DNA of 64,000 nucleotides from Campylobacter concisus. Lineage in GTDB: Bacteria > Campylobacterota > Campylobacteria > Campylobacterales > Campylobacteraceae. Positions 37,706 through 49,425 of the stretch are shown here, piece after piece. The position numbers were made by a program, and so were the translations under genes. The number at the start of each line of letters is the position of its first letter. Positions within the stretch are counted from its first letter, which is position 1. The DNA lies in NCBI RefSeq assembly GCF_003048595.2, contig NZ_CP049270.1, positions 992,001 through 1,056,000 of the forward strand, given 5' to 3'. Below the pieces are notes generated by a model. It did no database searches, had not been told where the DNA came from, and saw nothing but the letters and a program-made list of their open reading frames with translations.

Positions 37706-37925
37706 CGTTCTCTCTTTTTTTTGCAGTATAAATGCTCTCAAGCACACTCACTGCTTCGCAAAGGCGCTCATACTCTTCCATATTTAAAAGCACTGCTTCA
37801 AATTTATTATTTTTTACAATAACCGCTCTTTTTAATTCATTAGCTCCCACACGAGAGAGTACCGAACTAAAATTTCTAACCACTTCAGTTGCTGTATAAA
37901 TTTCATCTTTTGTAAAAGTTACCAT
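37695..37925 (-). CDS. Orphan Phd/YefM-like antitoxin
   Basis: A 76-residue protein with the Phd/YefM pattern: TATEVVRNFSSVLSRV (N-terminal DNA-binding fold), then AVIVKNNKFEAVLLNMEEYERL. No toxin gene is adjacent. It overlaps the hydrolase gene. It may be a transcription factor for the local cell-wall genes rather than part of a toxin-antitoxin pair. Confidence 0.75.
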   Translation of the reverse strand: MVTFTKDEIYTATEVVRNFSSVLSRVGANELKRAVIVKNNKFEAVLLNMEEYERLCEAVSVLESIYTAKKRENDGE

Positions 37926-37989
37926 TGTCGCTCTTTGTGTAAAATTTTACGTAAAATATCACAAACTACTTTATAATCTACTAAATGGT

Positions 37990-39030
37990 CTAAATTTTCC
38001 CACGACCTTTTACTGAAGTGATCGAGTTTATAAAGCTATAATCGATCTTTATATTACGCTCTCTTGGAAGTGAGTTTGCAAGAGCATTTAAAGTACTCTC
38101 AAAATCCTCAAATAGATAGTTTGCAAGGCTTCCTGGGTTTGGATTTATCTCATTTAGATAGACCTCATCATCTATCACAAAGAAGTCGCATCTAATGATC
38201 GCTCCGTCAAAACCGCAATCATAAATTTTTGAAAAGTTAAATTTAAGCTTTTGTTTTAGCTCCTCAGAAATTTCAGCCTCTTTTACCTTGTTTTCATTTG
38301 AAAAGCTAAGATATTTTTGCTCGTAGTCAAGAAATTCTTTCTTTTTTGGCTCTTCGATGATAGAAAATTTTATCTTTCCATCTATCTTACAGCCTGCAAG
38401 GTTATACTCTTTTACTCCCTTTATAAAAGGCTCGACAAGCACATCTTTATCAAACTCAAATGCTATGTCTTTTGCATAAGCTAGCTCGCTGGCGTCATGC
38501 ACTATATTTACGCCGATACTACTTCCAAGTCTTGCTGGCTTTAAAATAATAGGATAGTGAAATTTTGGCTGGCTCTCACGAGTTAGCATCTCATAGTCAA
38601 GCGCCTTTACGCCAGCTTTTTGCGCTAGAAATTTAGTAAGCTCTTTGTTGTAGCTAAGCGCACTTACTTCAAGCCTTGGACCTATATATTTTATGCCGTA
38701 AAAGTCAAAAAGCGCTGCTATCTTGCCATCTTCGCCGTCCATGCCATGGATCAAATTTATAATAACATCACACTCTACTTTTTTATCGCCAAAAAGAGAG
38801 TGTATGAAAAATCCGCCTTTAGATAAAATGAGCTTTTTTGAATTTTTGTATTTACCAGAGCTAAAAAAATTTGCTCTCATATCTTTTTGCTCGATAAGAT
38901 AAAAGTCTCTATTTGCGTCGCAAAATATAAATTTTAGCTCTTGTTTTAGGACATTTTTTAAAACTATCGCACTAACTATGCTTATCTCATGTTCATAGCT
39001 CTTTGCTCCAAATATCACACCTAAATTCAT
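37990..39030 (-). CDS. ddl: D-alanine--D-alanine ligase
   Basis: Makes the D-Ala-D-Ala dipeptide used by MurF. It is a 346-residue ATP-grasp enzyme. N-terminal [42 protein letters not shown] and [11 protein letters not shown] match the family's substrate and Mg-binding motifs. ruvA lies 11 bp upstream. Confidence 0.95.
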   Translation of the reverse strand: MNLGVIFGAKSYEHEISIVSAIVLKNVLKQELKFIFCDANRDFYLIEQKDMRANFFSSGKYKNSKKLILSKGGFFIHSLFGDKKVECDVIINLIHGMDGEDGKIAALFDFYGIKYIGPRLEVSALSYNKELTKFLAQKAGVKALDYEMLTRESQPKFHYPIILKPARLGSSIGVNIVHDASELAYAKDIAFEFDKDVLVEPFIKGVKEYNLAGCKIDGKIKFSIIEEPKKKEFLDYEQKYLSFSNENKVKEAEISEELKQKLKFNFSKIYDCGFDGAIIRCDFFVIDDEVYLNEINPNPGSLANYLFEDFESTLNALANSLPRERNIKIDYSFINSITSVKGRGKI

Positions 39031-39041
39031 CTTTTTAATCC

Positions 39042-39599
39042 TTATCCTAATTTCTTTAATGCTTCTTTTATAAGATCACTCGTATTTTCACTCTTACACT
39101 CAGGCAAAATTTTCACTATCTTCTCACGTTTAAAGCCAAGCGCCTCAAGTGCCAAAAGTGCCTCATTTTGGTAGCTTGGCACACTCTCGTCACTTATTAG
39201 CTTTGCGTCACTTAGCTCGGCTATAATGCGTCTAGCAGTCTTTGGTCCGATGCCTGGCACGCTTTTAAAAGTATCTGCATCGCCGCTTATTATGGCGTTT
39301 GTAAATGCTTGCGAGCTAAGGCTTGAGCAAACCGCCATTGCTGTGCTAGCTCCGATACCATTTAATTTAATAAGCATCTCAAACATCTTTTGCTCATTTG
39401 CATCCAAAAAGCCGTAAAGTAAATTTGCATCCTCTCTTATGATCTGCGTTATGGCAAGCTCGACTTTTTCGCTCTTGCTAAGCTTGGCTGAGCAAAAAAG
39501 TGAGATAAAAATTCCATAGCTTACACCGCTATTTGTCTTTAACACCACAAATGCAGGGTCTTTTTTGCTGACGACACCTTCGATCGCTTTTATCATCAT
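39042..39599 (-). CDS. ruvA: Holliday junction DNA-binding subunit RuvA
   Basis: RuvA binds the four-way junction for RuvB-driven branch migration. The 185 residues comprise the N-terminal OB-fold, tandem helix-hairpin-helix motifs (LNGIGASTA and [13 protein letters not shown]) and the C-terminal domain that contacts RuvB. ruvB is not in the window. It lies between ddl and fapA. Confidence 0.95.
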   Translation of the reverse strand: MMIKAIEGVVSKKDPAFVVLKTNSGVSYGIFISLFCSAKLSKSEKVELAITQIIREDANLLYGFLDANEQKMFEMLIKLNGIGASTAMAVCSSLSSQAFTNAIISGDADTFKSVPGIGPKTARRIIAELSDAKLISDESVPSYQNEALLALEALGFKREKIVKILPECKSENTSDLIKEALKKLG

Positions 39600-39613
39600 T
39601 TAACCTTTTATTC

Positions 39614-41527
39614 TTAGAAATTTGTATCTGTGTAGTCTTCTAATTTATTTGACTTTTTGATCTTATACTCAGCCTCATCGCCATCGCCGATCTTCTCCAA
39701 AGTAATGGCATGAGCGGTTTCATTTTGCTTTGAGATATAAGTGACATTTTGTGGAGGATCAACGATAACAAATCTAATCTCATTTAGTTCAACCCAGTTG
39801 CCTCTATTTATCACTTTTGCAGAAAATATTCCATTTTGCATGATTTCAAGCTCATCTTTTAGAGTAGCTAGCAACTCTTTTTTATCTTTAAAAATTTTTA
39901 ACAAAGTGTTGTATTCATTGACTAGACCTTGATACTCTTTTAGCTTTTTCATAAAGGTAACTGGCGGTATCACTTTAGCTTTTGAGAGCTCTTCTACCTT
40001 TGCTTTTATGGTATAAATCGAGTCTTTATTTTCATTTATGACATTTTTCTTTGTTTCAATATTTTTTAGAAGAGAGGCAAGCTCTGCTTTTGTATTTTCG
40101 ATCTTATTTAATTGCTCTTGCGTAGCCTCAGCACTTTCAGGCATTTTGCTAGTATCGATTATAAATTTATTGTCAGTGCCTCTTAGATATCTTACGTCTA
40201 TTAAGTGTGAAGCTGTGATAGTGCAGTTTGAGCCAAGCGTATTTATTTGGATATTTTGAGCGGTTATAGAGCCACCAACGACGCTATTTATCTTAACTCT
40301 TTTTGCTACGACATTTCCGCCTTCTAGCCTATCTATCTCGACATTTTCAGCTTCAACCTTACCGATATGGATAGAAATTTTTGCATTCTTTGCATAAATT
40401 TTAGCCTTTTGGTGTGTTTGACCGCCGATTATTACTTCATTTGCTTTAACCATCGCATTTGCACCGACGTTTCCTTTAACCTCGATCTCGTCAGCCTCCA
40501 CGATGATGCCAGTGCCAATGGCATCTTTTATAGTATCAGTTTCCCTAACCACCAAAGTTACATTTGTATCAGTACCTGCTTGAATAGAGCCAGTTGTTTT
40601 AAAATTTGCTTCATTTATCTCTATACGCTCTTCAATATCAAATGAGCCATTTTTCTCAACTACATATCCTGATTTTTTAGCGATATATATTATGCTATCG
40701 TCATTTTCTACTCTCTCTATATTTTCGCTTATACTTATCTCTTTGCCAGTATCTTCTTTTGGCTTTTCTACTGCTAATAATTTGCCTCTCGCATCACGGC
40801 CATTTTGCCCTTCGTGAGACTTTTTCTCTTCCATTATCACTTCATCTTGTGCCACGCCAAAAACAAAACCTCTATCAGCGTAATCAATCTTATCTTCCTC
40901 TTTTATCGCATCAAGTTTATCTTTGTAGTAGTAAAGTATCTTTGCATCGGTAGCTTTTTTTGGATTTATACCTTGTGTTATGTTTAGTATGTAGTCTTTA
41001 TCAAGTTCGCCCTTTACATGCACAACTGAGGCGATTTGTTTTAACTCGTCTTTTAGTTTGCCGATTCTTATACCTATTAAAATTTGAGCTTTCATAAGCT
41101 GTTTGGCGATATATTCAAAAAGTTTATCTTCGTAATGCTGTTCGTATTCACAATCTTTTGTGGCTTTTACCTTTGCGACTACTTTTGTAACCGTTGAATT
41201 TACACCGATTTCTATCTTTGGAAGCTTTGGTACAGCATTTAGCCTAACATCAAAAAATTCCACGTCATAGACCTGCTCGATCTCTAGTGTCTCGTCAAGA
41301 TAAAATGCATTATCATCAAAAAAGTCTAAATTTTCTTCAGGGACAAAAACTAGCTCTTCATTATCTTTATTTTTATAATAAGTCAAAATATCTAAAATTT
41401 TAAAATCTATAAATTCTACCGGTACGCTGTGTTGCTTGCTTAGTTCTTTAAGCGATATATAAGGCGTTGAAGTTTGAATTTGCGTTGGCGGTAAAAATCT
41501 CTCGTTTTCTTGCACGTTCTCGCTCAA
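39614..41527 (-). CDS. FapA (DUF342) family protein
   Basis: A 637-residue DUF342 protein. Beta-helical repeats are visible in the middle (VKGNVGANAMVKANEVIIGGQTHQ and following, about 360-460), followed by a coiled coil (470-575). FapA-family proteins are linked to flagellar assembly or polymer secretion in other bacteria; here no flagellar gene adjoins. It is divergently placed from murJ. Function is inferred only at family level. Confidence 0.75.
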   Translation of the reverse strand: MSENVQENERFLPPTQIQTSTPYISLKELSKQHSVPVEFIDFKILDILTYYKNKDNEELVFVPEENLDFFDDNAFYLDETLEIEQVYDVEFFDVRLNAVPKLPKIEIGVNSTVTKVVAKVKATKDCEYEQHYEDKLFEYIAKQLMKAQILIGIRIGKLKDELKQIASVVHVKGELDKDYILNITQGINPKKATDAKILYYYKDKLDAIKEEDKIDYADRGFVFGVAQDEVIMEEKKSHEGQNGRDARGKLLAVEKPKEDTGKEISISENIERVENDDSIIYIAKKSGYVVEKNGSFDIEERIEINEANFKTTGSIQAGTDTNVTLVVRETDTIKDAIGTGIIVEADEIEVKGNVGANAMVKANEVIIGGQTHQKAKIYAKNAKISIHIGKVEAENVEIDRLEGGNVVAKRVKINSVVGGSITAQNIQINTLGSNCTITASHLIDVRYLRGTDNKFIIDTSKMPESAEATQEQLNKIENTKAELASLLKNIETKKNVINENKDSIYTIKAKVEELSKAKVIPPVTFMKKLKEYQGLVNEYNTLLKIFKDKKELLATLKDELEIMQNGIFSAKVINRGNWVELNEIRFVIVDPPQNVTYISKQNETAHAITLEKIGDGDEAEYKIKKSNKLEDYTDTNF

Positions 41528-41650
41528 AATTGATCCATTTCACATAAAATTTGGCTCTTATTATCGCCAAAATTTTATTAAATTTAGGTTATGTAAGCTT
41601 TAAAGCATCTTTTGTTACTATTGCGTTTTCAAATTTAATTTAGGCGAGCG

Positions 41651-43051
41651 ATGTTTATAAAAGGTTTTTTTTCAAACTCAGTTGGCATTATGGTTTCAAG
41701 AATTCTTGGACTTATAAGAGACCTTTTAACAGCTTCCATCCTTGGAGCTGGCATATTTAGCGATCTTTTTTTTATCGCTTTTAAAATACCAAATTTATTT
41801 CGCCGTATCTTTGGAGAAGGTGCCTTTACACAGGCATTTTTACCAAATTTTACAAACAGCAAGAAAAAAGCGATCTTTCAGGCTGAAATTTTCATCAAAT
41901 TTCTACTTTTTATAGGCGCATTAACGCTTCTTGTAAATTTATTTACGCCCTACTTTATAAAGATCATCGCAAGCGGCCTAAGCGAGCAAAATATCATGGA
42001 CGCAGTGCCGCTTGTGCGTATAAATTTCTACTATCTAGCTCTTGTTTATATTGTCACATTTATGGGTGCTCTGCTTCAGTATAAAGGGCACTTTGCCACG
42101 ACTGCGTTTTCTACTGCACTGCTAAATTTAGCCATGATCGCATCGCTACTTTTGGCTCGTGGCAAGAGCGAGAGCGTGGTCGCACTTTATCTTAGCTTTG
42201 GCGTCGTTGCAGGCGGCATTTTGCAGGTTTTGGTGCATCTAATTGCTATGAAATTTAACACCTTAAATAAAATTTTTTGGGGCGGTCTAAGCGGATATTT
42301 TAAAGGCAAAAGAGCGCAAAGCAAAGGCTTTTTTATAAATTTCTACCATGGCTTACTTGGCTCAAGTGCGATGCAAATAAGCGCATTTATGGACACTTGG
42401 CTAGCTAGCTTTTTAGTAAGCGGCTCGATAAGCTACCTCTTTTATGCAAATAGAATTTTTCAGCTTCCGCTTGCCATCTTTGCGATCGCGCTCTCTCAGG
42501 CACTCTTTCCAAAGATCACTAGACTTTTAAAGCAAAAAGACGAAGCCAACGCCCTAGTTTGGACAAAAAAGAGCTTTTACTTGCTACTTTGCGCCCTACT
42601 TGCAGCCACGATCACAGGCGTTGTGCTAAGTGAATTTATCATCTGGCTATTGTTTGAGAGAGGAAATTTCGTAAGGGCAAACACCATTGAGTGTGCGAAG
42701 GTGCTAAGTGCCTATTTGGTGGGGCTTACGCCATTTGGACTGGCTAAAATTTTCTCACTTTGGCTCTATGCAAATATGAAACAAAAAGAGGCAGCCAAAA
42801 TTTCTATCATCTGCCTTGTGATAAATTTGATCCTAGCTGTCATTTTAATGCAGAAATTTGGAGCTGCTGGCCTTGCATTTGCAAGCTCGCTTGGGGGATT
42901 TTTGCAGCTTATTTTATATATAAGAGCCTTTGGAGCTAAGCGATTTTTAGCTATAATCAAGCCTAAATTTATAGCCGCTATCACTGTTGCGGCGGTTTTG
43001 CTCTATTTTAGTTTAACATTTTTAAAGGATATATTTAATGCGAATTTTTGA
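41651..43051 (+). CDS. murJ: Lipid II flippase MurJ
   Basis: Moves lipid II across the inner membrane for peptidoglycan synthesis. It has 466 residues and about 13-14 transmembrane helices. The N-terminal [17 protein letters not shown] and [16 protein letters not shown] are the MurJ/MviN signature. It overlaps cysS by 14 bp and begins a plus-strand operon running to dapA and beyond. Confidence 0.95.
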   Translation: MFIKGFFSNSVGIMVSRILGLIRDLLTASILGAGIFSDLFFIAFKIPNLFRRIFGEGAFTQAFLPNFTNSKKKAIFQAEIFIKFLLFIGALTLLVNLFTPYFIKIIASGLSEQNIMDAVPLVRINFYYLALVYIVTFMGALLQYKGHFATTAFSTALLNLAMIASLLLARGKSESVVALYLSFGVVAGGILQVLVHLIAMKFNTLNKIFWGGLSGYFKGKRAQSKGFFINFYHGLLGSSAMQISAFMDTWLASFLVSGSISYLFYANRIFQLPLAIFAIALSQALFPKITRLLKQKDEANALVWTKKSFYLLLCALLAATITGVVLSEFIIWLLFERGNFVRANTIECAKVLSAYLVGLTPFGLAKIFSLWLYANMKQKEAAKISIICLVINLILAVILMQKFGAAGLAFASSLGGFLQLILYIRAFGAKRFLAIIKPKFIAAITVAAVLLYFSLTFLKDIFNANF

Positions 43052-44432
43052 TACTTCTAAAAGAGAAAAGGTTGAGTTTAGCCCGATAAGAGAAGGTGAA
43101 GTTAGCATCTATCTGTGTGGTCCAACGGTCTATGACGACGCACATTTGGGGCATGCAAAGTCAGCCGTTAGCTTTGATCTTTTAAGAAGGGTCTTAAAAG
43201 CGCTTGGCTACAAGGTCAAATTTGCAAGAAACTACACCGACATTGACGATAAAATTTTAAACAAGATGGCGCAGACTGGCCAAAGCCTAGAGGAGATCAC
43301 AAACAAATATATAGCGCACTACGAGAGCGATATGGGCGCTTTAAACGTGCTTGATCCAGACTTTAAACCAAAGGCTACGCAGTGCTTGGAGGCGATCATT
43401 AGCTACATCAAAGTGCTTATGGATAGAGGCGTGGCGTATAAAACGAGCGATGGAATTTACTTTGACACGAGCAAGGATAGTGGCTATTTTAGCATTAGCG
43501 GCAAGTATAATAACACCGATCTAATCGCCAGAGTGGCAAGTTTTGGCGAAAAAAGAGATGAAAAAGACTTTGTGCTTTGGAAATTTGATGAAAAATGGTA
43601 CGAGAGCCCATTTGGCAAGGGTCGCCCTGGCTGGCACACCGAGTGCGTGGCGATGATAAGGGAGTTTTTAAGCGATAAAGAAAATGATAAATTTGAGATC
43701 GACATCCACGCTGGCGGCATCGACCTGCTCTTTCCACACCACGAAAATGAAGCTAGCCAGTGCAGATGTGCTTATCATAAAAATTTAAGCAAATACTGGA
43801 TGCACAACGGATTTATAAAAGTAAATAACGAAAAGATGAGCAAGAGCTTAAATAACAGCTTTTTTGTAAAAGACGCCCTAAAAAACGTTCATGGTGAAGT
43901 ACTTAGATATTACTTGCTTACGAGCCATTACAGGGCTCATTTTAATTATTCAGATGAAGACTTAGTGGCTTCAAAAAAGAGGCTAGATAAAATTTATCGC
44001 CTTAAAAAAAGAGTTGATGGCGTGCAAGCAGGCGCAATAAATGAGAGCTTTAAAAATGAGCTACTTGAGGCACTAAGTGATGATCTAAACGCTTCAAAAG
44101 CACTTGCAAGCGTCGATGAGTTTGTAAAAACGGCAAATGAAAGACTTGATAATAATCCAAAAGATAAAACCTACAAAGCCGAAGTAGTGGCAAATTTGGA
44201 GCTTATAAGTGAAATTTTAGGTATTGCCAGCACAAACTATGTGGAGTATTTTCAATTTGGTGTAAGCAACGAGCAAAAGGAGCAAATTAAAAGGCTTCTT
44301 GATGAGCGCGCATTTGCCAAAAAAGAGAGAAATTTTGCAAGAGCTGATGAGATAAGAGACGAGCTAGAAAAGATGAATATCTCTATCATGGATACACCAA
44401 ATGGCGCAGTTTGGGAGAAAAACAATGACTAA
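43038..44432 (+). CDS. cysS: Cysteinyl-tRNA synthetase
   Basis: Charges tRNA-Cys. It is a 464-residue class I synthetase. The zinc Cys and HIGH-type motif are in [16 protein letters not shown]; the KMSKS loop is [10 protein letters not shown]. Zinc ligands lie also in WHTECVA and HHENEASQ. It overlaps murJ upstream and msbA downstream. Confidence 0.97.
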   Translation: MRIFDTSKREKVEFSPIREGEVSIYLCGPTVYDDAHLGHAKSAVSFDLLRRVLKALGYKVKFARNYTDIDDKILNKMAQTGQSLEEITNKYIAHYESDMGALNVLDPDFKPKATQCLEAIISYIKVLMDRGVAYKTSDGIYFDTSKDSGYFSISGKYNNTDLIARVASFGEKRDEKDFVLWKFDEKWYESPFGKGRPGWHTECVAMIREFLSDKENDKFEIDIHAGGIDLLFPHHENEASQCRCAYHKNLSKYWMHNGFIKVNNEKMSKSLNNSFFVKDALKNVHGEVLRYYLLTSHYRAHFNYSDEDLVASKKRLDKIYRLKKRVDGVQAGAINESFKNELLEALSDDLNASKALASVDEFVKTANERLDNNPKDKTYKAEVVANLELISEILGIASTNYVEYFQFGVSNEQKEQIKRLLDERAFAKKERNFARADEIRDELEKMNISIMDTPNGAVWEKNND

Positions 44433-46149
44433 CTTTGGCTTAAAAGATGTACTAAAACGCTTTGGTCCATATTTTAAAGACTACATTCCGCACTTCATCC
44501 TAGCCTTCATTGGCATGGGGCTTGCAAGTGGTGGAACAGCGGTCAGTGCGTATTTGGTGGAGCCAGTATTAAATAAAATTTTCGTTGAAAAAAACGAAAC
44601 ACTGCTTTATTTGTTACCATGTGCGATCATTGCTATTTATCTGTTAAAAAATGTTGGAACTTTTATGCAGGCCTATTTTACCGCGTATATTGGTCAAGAT
44701 ACGATTAGAAGATTTCGCGAAAAGATGGTCGAAAATTTACTAAATTTGGACATGAAATTTTTTAATGATTTTAGAACAGGCGAGCTAATAAGCAGAACTA
44801 CGAACGACATAGAGCGCATAAGATCTATTGTTTCAAGCATCATACCTGAGCTTATTAGAGAGCTTGTAACTATCATAGGTCTGCTTTGTGTAGTTATATA
44901 TCAAAGCCCTAAATTAGCCTTTTTTGCACTTGTTATTATGCCATTAGCGATTTATCCGATCTCGCGCCTTGCTAAAAAGATGAAAAAAATTTCAAAGCAG
45001 TCACAAGAAAAGACATCTGATATCACCTCAGCATTGAGTGAAATTTTTACAAATATCGAGATCATCAAGGCAAATAATGCCCAAAAATACGAGCACTCAC
45101 GTTTCGTTGAAGAAAATAACAAATTTTTTAAGTTAAACCTTAAAACCGTAAAAATTGAGCAACTATTAAGCCCACTAATGGAAACAATTGGCTCAATTGG
45201 CGTGGCAGCTGTCATCATAATAGGTGGCAAAGACGTCATCGACGGAAATATAAACATGGGTGCTTTTTTTTCATTTTTAACTGCACTTTTCATGCTCTAC
45301 ACCCCACTAAAGCGTATCGTAAATATATACAATAAAATGCAAGATGCGATCGCCGCAAGTGAGAGAACCTTTTTCTTGATGGATAAAGTAAGCCAGATAA
45401 AAGATGGCGAAAAAGAGTTAAGTGAAGAGATAAATCTGATCAAATTTAAGGGTGTCTGTCTAAGTTACGGCGACAAAGAGGTCTTAAAAGGTATAAATTT
45501 GGAGGCCCGCAAGTCAGAATTTATAGCCCTGGTTGGTTCAAGCGGTGGCGGAAAAACCTCGCTCATGAATTTGCTTATGAGATTTTACGACGTAAATAGC
45601 GGAGAAATTTTAATAAATGAGACAAATTTAAAAGATATCAAAATCCATTCACTTCGCCAAAACATCGGTCTTGTCACGCAGCGTGTCTATATCTTTAACG
45701 ACACGATCGCTAAAAACGTGGCTTACGGCAGAGAGTTTAACGAAGATGCCGTAATAAATGCACTAAAAATGGCAAATGCTTATGAGTTTGTAAGCAAACT
45801 AGATGATGGTATCCACTCTATCTTAAATGAATTTGGTACAAACCTTTCGGGCGGTCAAAGACAGCGTATAGCAATAGCCAGAGCACTTTATCAAAATCCA
45901 CAAATTCTTATCTTTGACGAGGCCACTTCAGCACTTGATAATGAGAGTGAAAAAGAGATCACAAAGGCGATAAACAATCTAAGAAGCAAAAAGATCATCT
46001 TTGTCATCGCTCACCGTCTAAGTACGGTTGAGAGTGCTGACAAGATCGCGCTTTTGTGCGATGGAAAGATAGTTGATATCGGAAGCGATGAAGAGCTTAG
46101 CAAGAGAAATGAAATTTATGCAAAACTTAAAGGCAAAGCCTTAGTTTAA
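44425..46149 (+). CDS. msbA: Lipid A export ABC transporter, ATP-binding/permease
   Basis: A half-transporter of 574 residues that flips lipid A-core. It has six transmembrane helices in the N-terminal half; the nucleotide domain has Walker [10 protein letters not shown], signature [10 protein letters not shown] and Walker [12 protein letters not shown]. The ATG at 44425 overlaps the cysS stop and has GGGAGA before it, so a 24-base longer frame is rejected. Confidence 0.9.
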   Translation: MTNFGLKDVLKRFGPYFKDYIPHFILAFIGMGLASGGTAVSAYLVEPVLNKIFVEKNETLLYLLPCAIIAIYLLKNVGTFMQAYFTAYIGQDTIRRFREKMVENLLNLDMKFFNDFRTGELISRTTNDIERIRSIVSSIIPELIRELVTIIGLLCVVIYQSPKLAFFALVIMPLAIYPISRLAKKMKKISKQSQEKTSDITSALSEIFTNIEIIKANNAQKYEHSRFVEENNKFFKLNLKTVKIEQLLSPLMETIGSIGVAAVIIIGGKDVIDGNINMGAFFSFLTALFMLYTPLKRIVNIYNKMQDAIAASERTFFLMDKVSQIKDGEKELSEEINLIKFKGVCLSYGDKEVLKGINLEARKSEFIALVGSSGGGKTSLMNLLMRFYDVNSGEILINETNLKDIKIHSLRQNIGLVTQRVYIFNDTIAKNVAYGREFNEDAVINALKMANAYEFVSKLDDGIHSILNEFGTNLSGGQRQRIAIARALYQNPQILIFDEATSALDNESEKEITKAINNLRSKKIIFVIAHRLSTVESADKIALLCDGKIVDIGSDEELSKRNEIYAKLKGKALV

Positions 46150-46202
46150 GGCGATTTTTGCTAAGATTTGCACAAATTTTTAGGCATTTTAAAGAGGTTA
46201 AA

Positions 46203-47276
46203 ATGAGCTTAAACTACGATACTTTAAAATCTATATTTTTTAAATTCGATCCTGAAACTGCCCATAAAATCGCAGAATTTTTAATGATCGGAGTAAATAA
46301 AATTTTTCCAGGATCATTAAGCTTTGTAGCAAATAAGTGCGTGGTCGATGACAATGCGCTAAAACAAAATTTATTCTCAAGCACTTATCACAATCCAGTT
46401 GGCATAGCTGGGGGCTTTGATAAAAATGCCACAATGTTTGAAGCACTCACGGCTCTTGGCTTTGGGTATTTAGAATTTGGCACATTTACTCCAAAACCTC
46501 AACCTGGCAACAACAAACCAAGACTTTTTAGGCTCATAGACGAAGAGAGCATCCAAAATGCGATGGGCTTTAACAACGATGGTTGCGAGGCTATTAAAAA
46601 TAGAGTCAAAAAACTTTATCCTTATACTTTACCTATCTGGGCAAATATCGGTAAAAATAAGGTCACACCAAATGAAAATGCGATAAAAGACTATGAAATT
46701 TTAGTAAAAGAATTTAGTGAAATTTGCGACACATTTGTCATAAACGTCTCATCGCCAAATACTCCAAATTTAAGAGCTTTGCAAGATAAAAATTTTATAA
46801 AAGAGCTTTTTAGTGTCATTTTACCACTTACCAAAAAACCAATCATCTTTAAAATCGCTCCTGATATGAGCCACGAATATGCGATCAAGCTTTGCACCTG
46901 CGCGGTAGAAAATGGCGCTAGCGGCGTGCTTGTCTCAAATACAAGCGTTGATTATACACTTTCTCACTCATCAAATTTAAAGGATTTTGGCGGACTAAGC
47001 GGCAAAGTGATAACTCAAAAGTCAAAAGATATTTTTAAAGCCGTTGCAGACGAACTTTACGGCAAGACGACGCTTATAGCGTGTGGTGGCATAGATAGCG
47101 GTGCAGAGGCATATGAGCGCATAAAAATGGGAGCAAATTTGGTCCAAATTTTTACAAGTTTTATCTTTAAAGGGCCAATGATCGCAAGAGATATAAATTT
47201 AGAAATTTTAGAGCTCTTAAAGAGAGATGGCTTTGCTTCTATTAGCGAAGCAGTCGGCATAGATGTTAAAAAATAA
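46203..47276 (+). CDS. pyrD: Dihydroorotate dehydrogenase (quinone, class 2)
   Basis: Oxidises dihydroorotate in pyrimidine synthesis and passes electrons to quinone. It has 357 residues. The class 2 N-terminal helices precede the barrel; GIAGGFDKNATMFEAL, NVSSPNTPNLR (with the catalytic Ser) and GGIDSGAEA bind FMN and substrate. The start at 46203 follows AAAGAGG; a 15-residue extension is rejected. Confidence 0.95.
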   Translation: MSLNYDTLKSIFFKFDPETAHKIAEFLMIGVNKIFPGSLSFVANKCVVDDNALKQNLFSSTYHNPVGIAGGFDKNATMFEALTALGFGYLEFGTFTPKPQPGNNKPRLFRLIDEESIQNAMGFNNDGCEAIKNRVKKLYPYTLPIWANIGKNKVTPNENAIKDYEILVKEFSEICDTFVINVSSPNTPNLRALQDKNFIKELFSVILPLTKKPIIFKIAPDMSHEYAIKLCTCAVENGASGVLVSNTSVDYTLSHSSNLKDFGGLSGKVITQKSKDIFKAVADELYGKTTLIACGGIDSGAEAYERIKMGANLVQIFTSFIFKGPMIARDINLEILELLKRDGFASISEAVGIDVKK

Positions 47277-47287
47277 AAGGCAAAAGA

Positions 47288-48529
47288 TTGATAAAATTTA
47301 ATAAAACAAAACTAGAAAACGGACTAGAAATTTATCACGTACCAGTAAATCCTGGCTCAAAAGTGATAAGTGTCGATGTATTTTATAAGGTTGGCTCCAG
47401 AAACGAAGTAATGGGCAAAAGCGGCATAGCTCACATGCTAGAGCATCTAAATTTCAAGTCAACCAAAAATTTACGTGCTGGCGAATTTGACGAGATAGTA
47501 AAGGGGTTTGGTGGCGTAAATAACGCAAGTACAGGCTTTGACTACACCCACTACTTTATAAAAGCTTCAAATGAAAATTTAGATAAAACGCTTGGTCTTT
47601 TTGCTGAGCTTATGAAAAATTTAAGCCTAAAAGACAAAGAATTTCAGCCAGAGCGAGAGGTGGTGCACGAGGAGCGTAGGTGGCGAACAGACAACAACCC
47701 TATGGGATACCTCTACTTTAGACTCTACAATCACGCATTTATCTACCATCCATACCACTGGACTCCGATAGGCTTTATAAAAGATATCGAAAACTGGAAC
47801 ATCAACGATATAAAAGAATTTCATGCTACTTTTTATCAGCCAAAAAATGCCATTTTGATGATAAGTGGCGACATTGACAAGGATGAGGCATTTAAGCTAG
47901 CTAAGAAAAATTTTGGTGGCATAAAAAACAAAAGAGCCATCCCAAAATCCCACTGTAAAGAACCTGAGCAAGACGGCGCAAGAAGAGCTATCATCTACAA
48001 AGATAGCCAAACGCAAATGCTAGCTATCGCTTATAAAATTCCAGACTTTAGGCATGCTGATCAAGTAGGGCTAAATGCGATAAGTGAATATTTAGCCACT
48101 GGTAAAAGCTCAGTTTTACAGCAACACCTTGTCGATGAACTCATGCTTGTAAATCAAATTTATGCTTACAATATGAGCTGCGTTGATGAAAATTTATTTA
48201 TATTTTTAGCAGTTTGCAACCCAGATGTCGAGGCAACTGCGGTTGAGGCTGAAATTTTAAAGATTATAGAGGATATTAAAAGCAAACCTATCGACAAAAA
48301 CGATGTTTTGCGAGTTAAAAATTTAATCAAAAGCGACTTTATATATTCGTTTGAAAGTGCAAGTAAGGTTGCAAATTTATACGGCTCGTACCTTGCTAGA
48401 GGCGACATAAAGCCACTTTATGAACTTGAAAAAAATATCGATAAAATCGATGCAAAACTTTTAAAAGATATAGCAAATAGATATTTTAATGAAAAAACTA
48501 GCACGACAATAATTTTAAAAAAGGAATAA
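47288..48529 (+). CDS. M16 (insulinase-family) zinc peptidase
   Basis: A 413-residue M16 protein with the inverted zinc motif HMLEH (49-53) and the distal Glu in [10 protein letters not shown]. Both M16 lobes are present, and this one carries the metal site. It starts at TTG 47288. It sits between pyrD and dapA, as in C. jejuni. Its substrates and export state are unclear: no signal peptide is seen. Confidence 0.9.
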   Translation: MIKFNKTKLENGLEIYHVPVNPGSKVISVDVFYKVGSRNEVMGKSGIAHMLEHLNFKSTKNLRAGEFDEIVKGFGGVNNASTGFDYTHYFIKASNENLDKTLGLFAELMKNLSLKDKEFQPEREVVHEERRWRTDNNPMGYLYFRLYNHAFIYHPYHWTPIGFIKDIENWNINDIKEFHATFYQPKNAILMISGDIDKDEAFKLAKKNFGGIKNKRAIPKSHCKEPEQDGARRAIIYKDSQTQMLAIAYKIPDFRHADQVGLNAISEYLATGKSSVLQQHLVDELMLVNQIYAYNMSCVDENLFIFLAVCNPDVEATAVEAEILKIIEDIKSKPIDKNDVLRVKNLIKSDFIYSFESASKVANLYGSYLARGDIKPLYELEKNIDKIDAKLLKDIANRYFNEKTSTTIILKKE

Positions 48530-48531
48530 AT

Positions 48532-49425
48532 GTGGAAAATTCGCTTCAAGGTGCGATGACAGCACTCATTACGCCATTTAAAAATCAAAAATTAGACGAA
48601 GCTGGCTTTGAGAAACTGATAAAAAGACAGATAAAACATGGCATCGATGTAGTCGTACCAGTAGGAACCACTGGCGAGAGCGCAACTCTAACTCATGATG
48701 AGCATAGAATTTGTATCGAAATAGCCGTTAATGCATGTAAAGGCACAAACGTTAAAGTGCTTGCTGGTGCTGGTAGTAACGCCACTCACGAGGCTATTGG
48801 TATCGCTAAATTTGCTCAAGCTCATGGAGCTGATGGCATCCTTTCAGTTGCGCCTTATTATAACAAACCAACTCAAGAAGGACTTTATGAGCATTACAAG
48901 GCCATTGCGAATAGTATTGAAATTCCTGTGCTTCTTTATAATGTTCCAGGTAGAGTTGGCGTGGATATCTTGCCATCTACCGTTTTTAGGCTTTTTAAAG
49001 AGTGTAAAAATATCTACGGTATCAAAGAGGCTACAGGCAGTATCGATAGATGCGTAGATCTGCTAGCTCACGAGCCAAATTTAGTAGTCATTAGCGGCGA
49101 AGATGCGATCAACTATCCTATCATATCAAATGGGGGTAAAGGCGTTATCTCAGTTACTGCAAACCTCTTGCCAGATCAAATTTCACAGCTTACGCACCTT
49201 GCGATGAACGAAGAGTACAAAAAAGCAAAACTAATAAACGATAATCTATATACGATAAATAAAACACTCTTTTGCGAAAGCAACCCGATACCGATCAAAG
49301 CAGCGATGTATCTAGCCGGACTCATCGACTCTTTAGAGTATCGCTTACCACTTTGCAAACCAAGTAAAGAGAATTTTAAAAAAATCGAAGAAGTAATAAA
49401 AAATCATGAAATAAAGGGATTTTAA
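48532..49425 (+). CDS. dapA: 4-hydroxy-tetrahydrodipicolinate synthase
   Basis: Condenses pyruvate and aspartate semialdehyde toward lysine and diaminopimelate. It has 297 residues. [12 protein letters not shown] binds pyruvate, YNVPGRVG carries the catalytic Tyr, and the Schiff-base Lys lies in IYGIKEATG. It starts at GTG 48532 with AAAAAGGA before it, 2 bases after the preceding stop. Confidence 0.96.
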   Translation: MENSLQGAMTALITPFKNQKLDEAGFEKLIKRQIKHGIDVVVPVGTTGESATLTHDEHRICIEIAVNACKGTNVKVLAGAGSNATHEAIGIAKFAQAHGADGILSVAPYYNKPTQEGLYEHYKAIANSIEIPVLLYNVPGRVGVDILPSTVFRLFKECKNIYGIKEATGSIDRCVDLLAHEPNLVVISGEDAINYPIISNGGKGVISVTANLLPDQISQLTHLAMNEEYKKAKLINDNLYTINKTLFCESNPIPIKAAMYLAGLIDSLEYRLPLCKPSKENFKKIEEVIKNHEIKGF

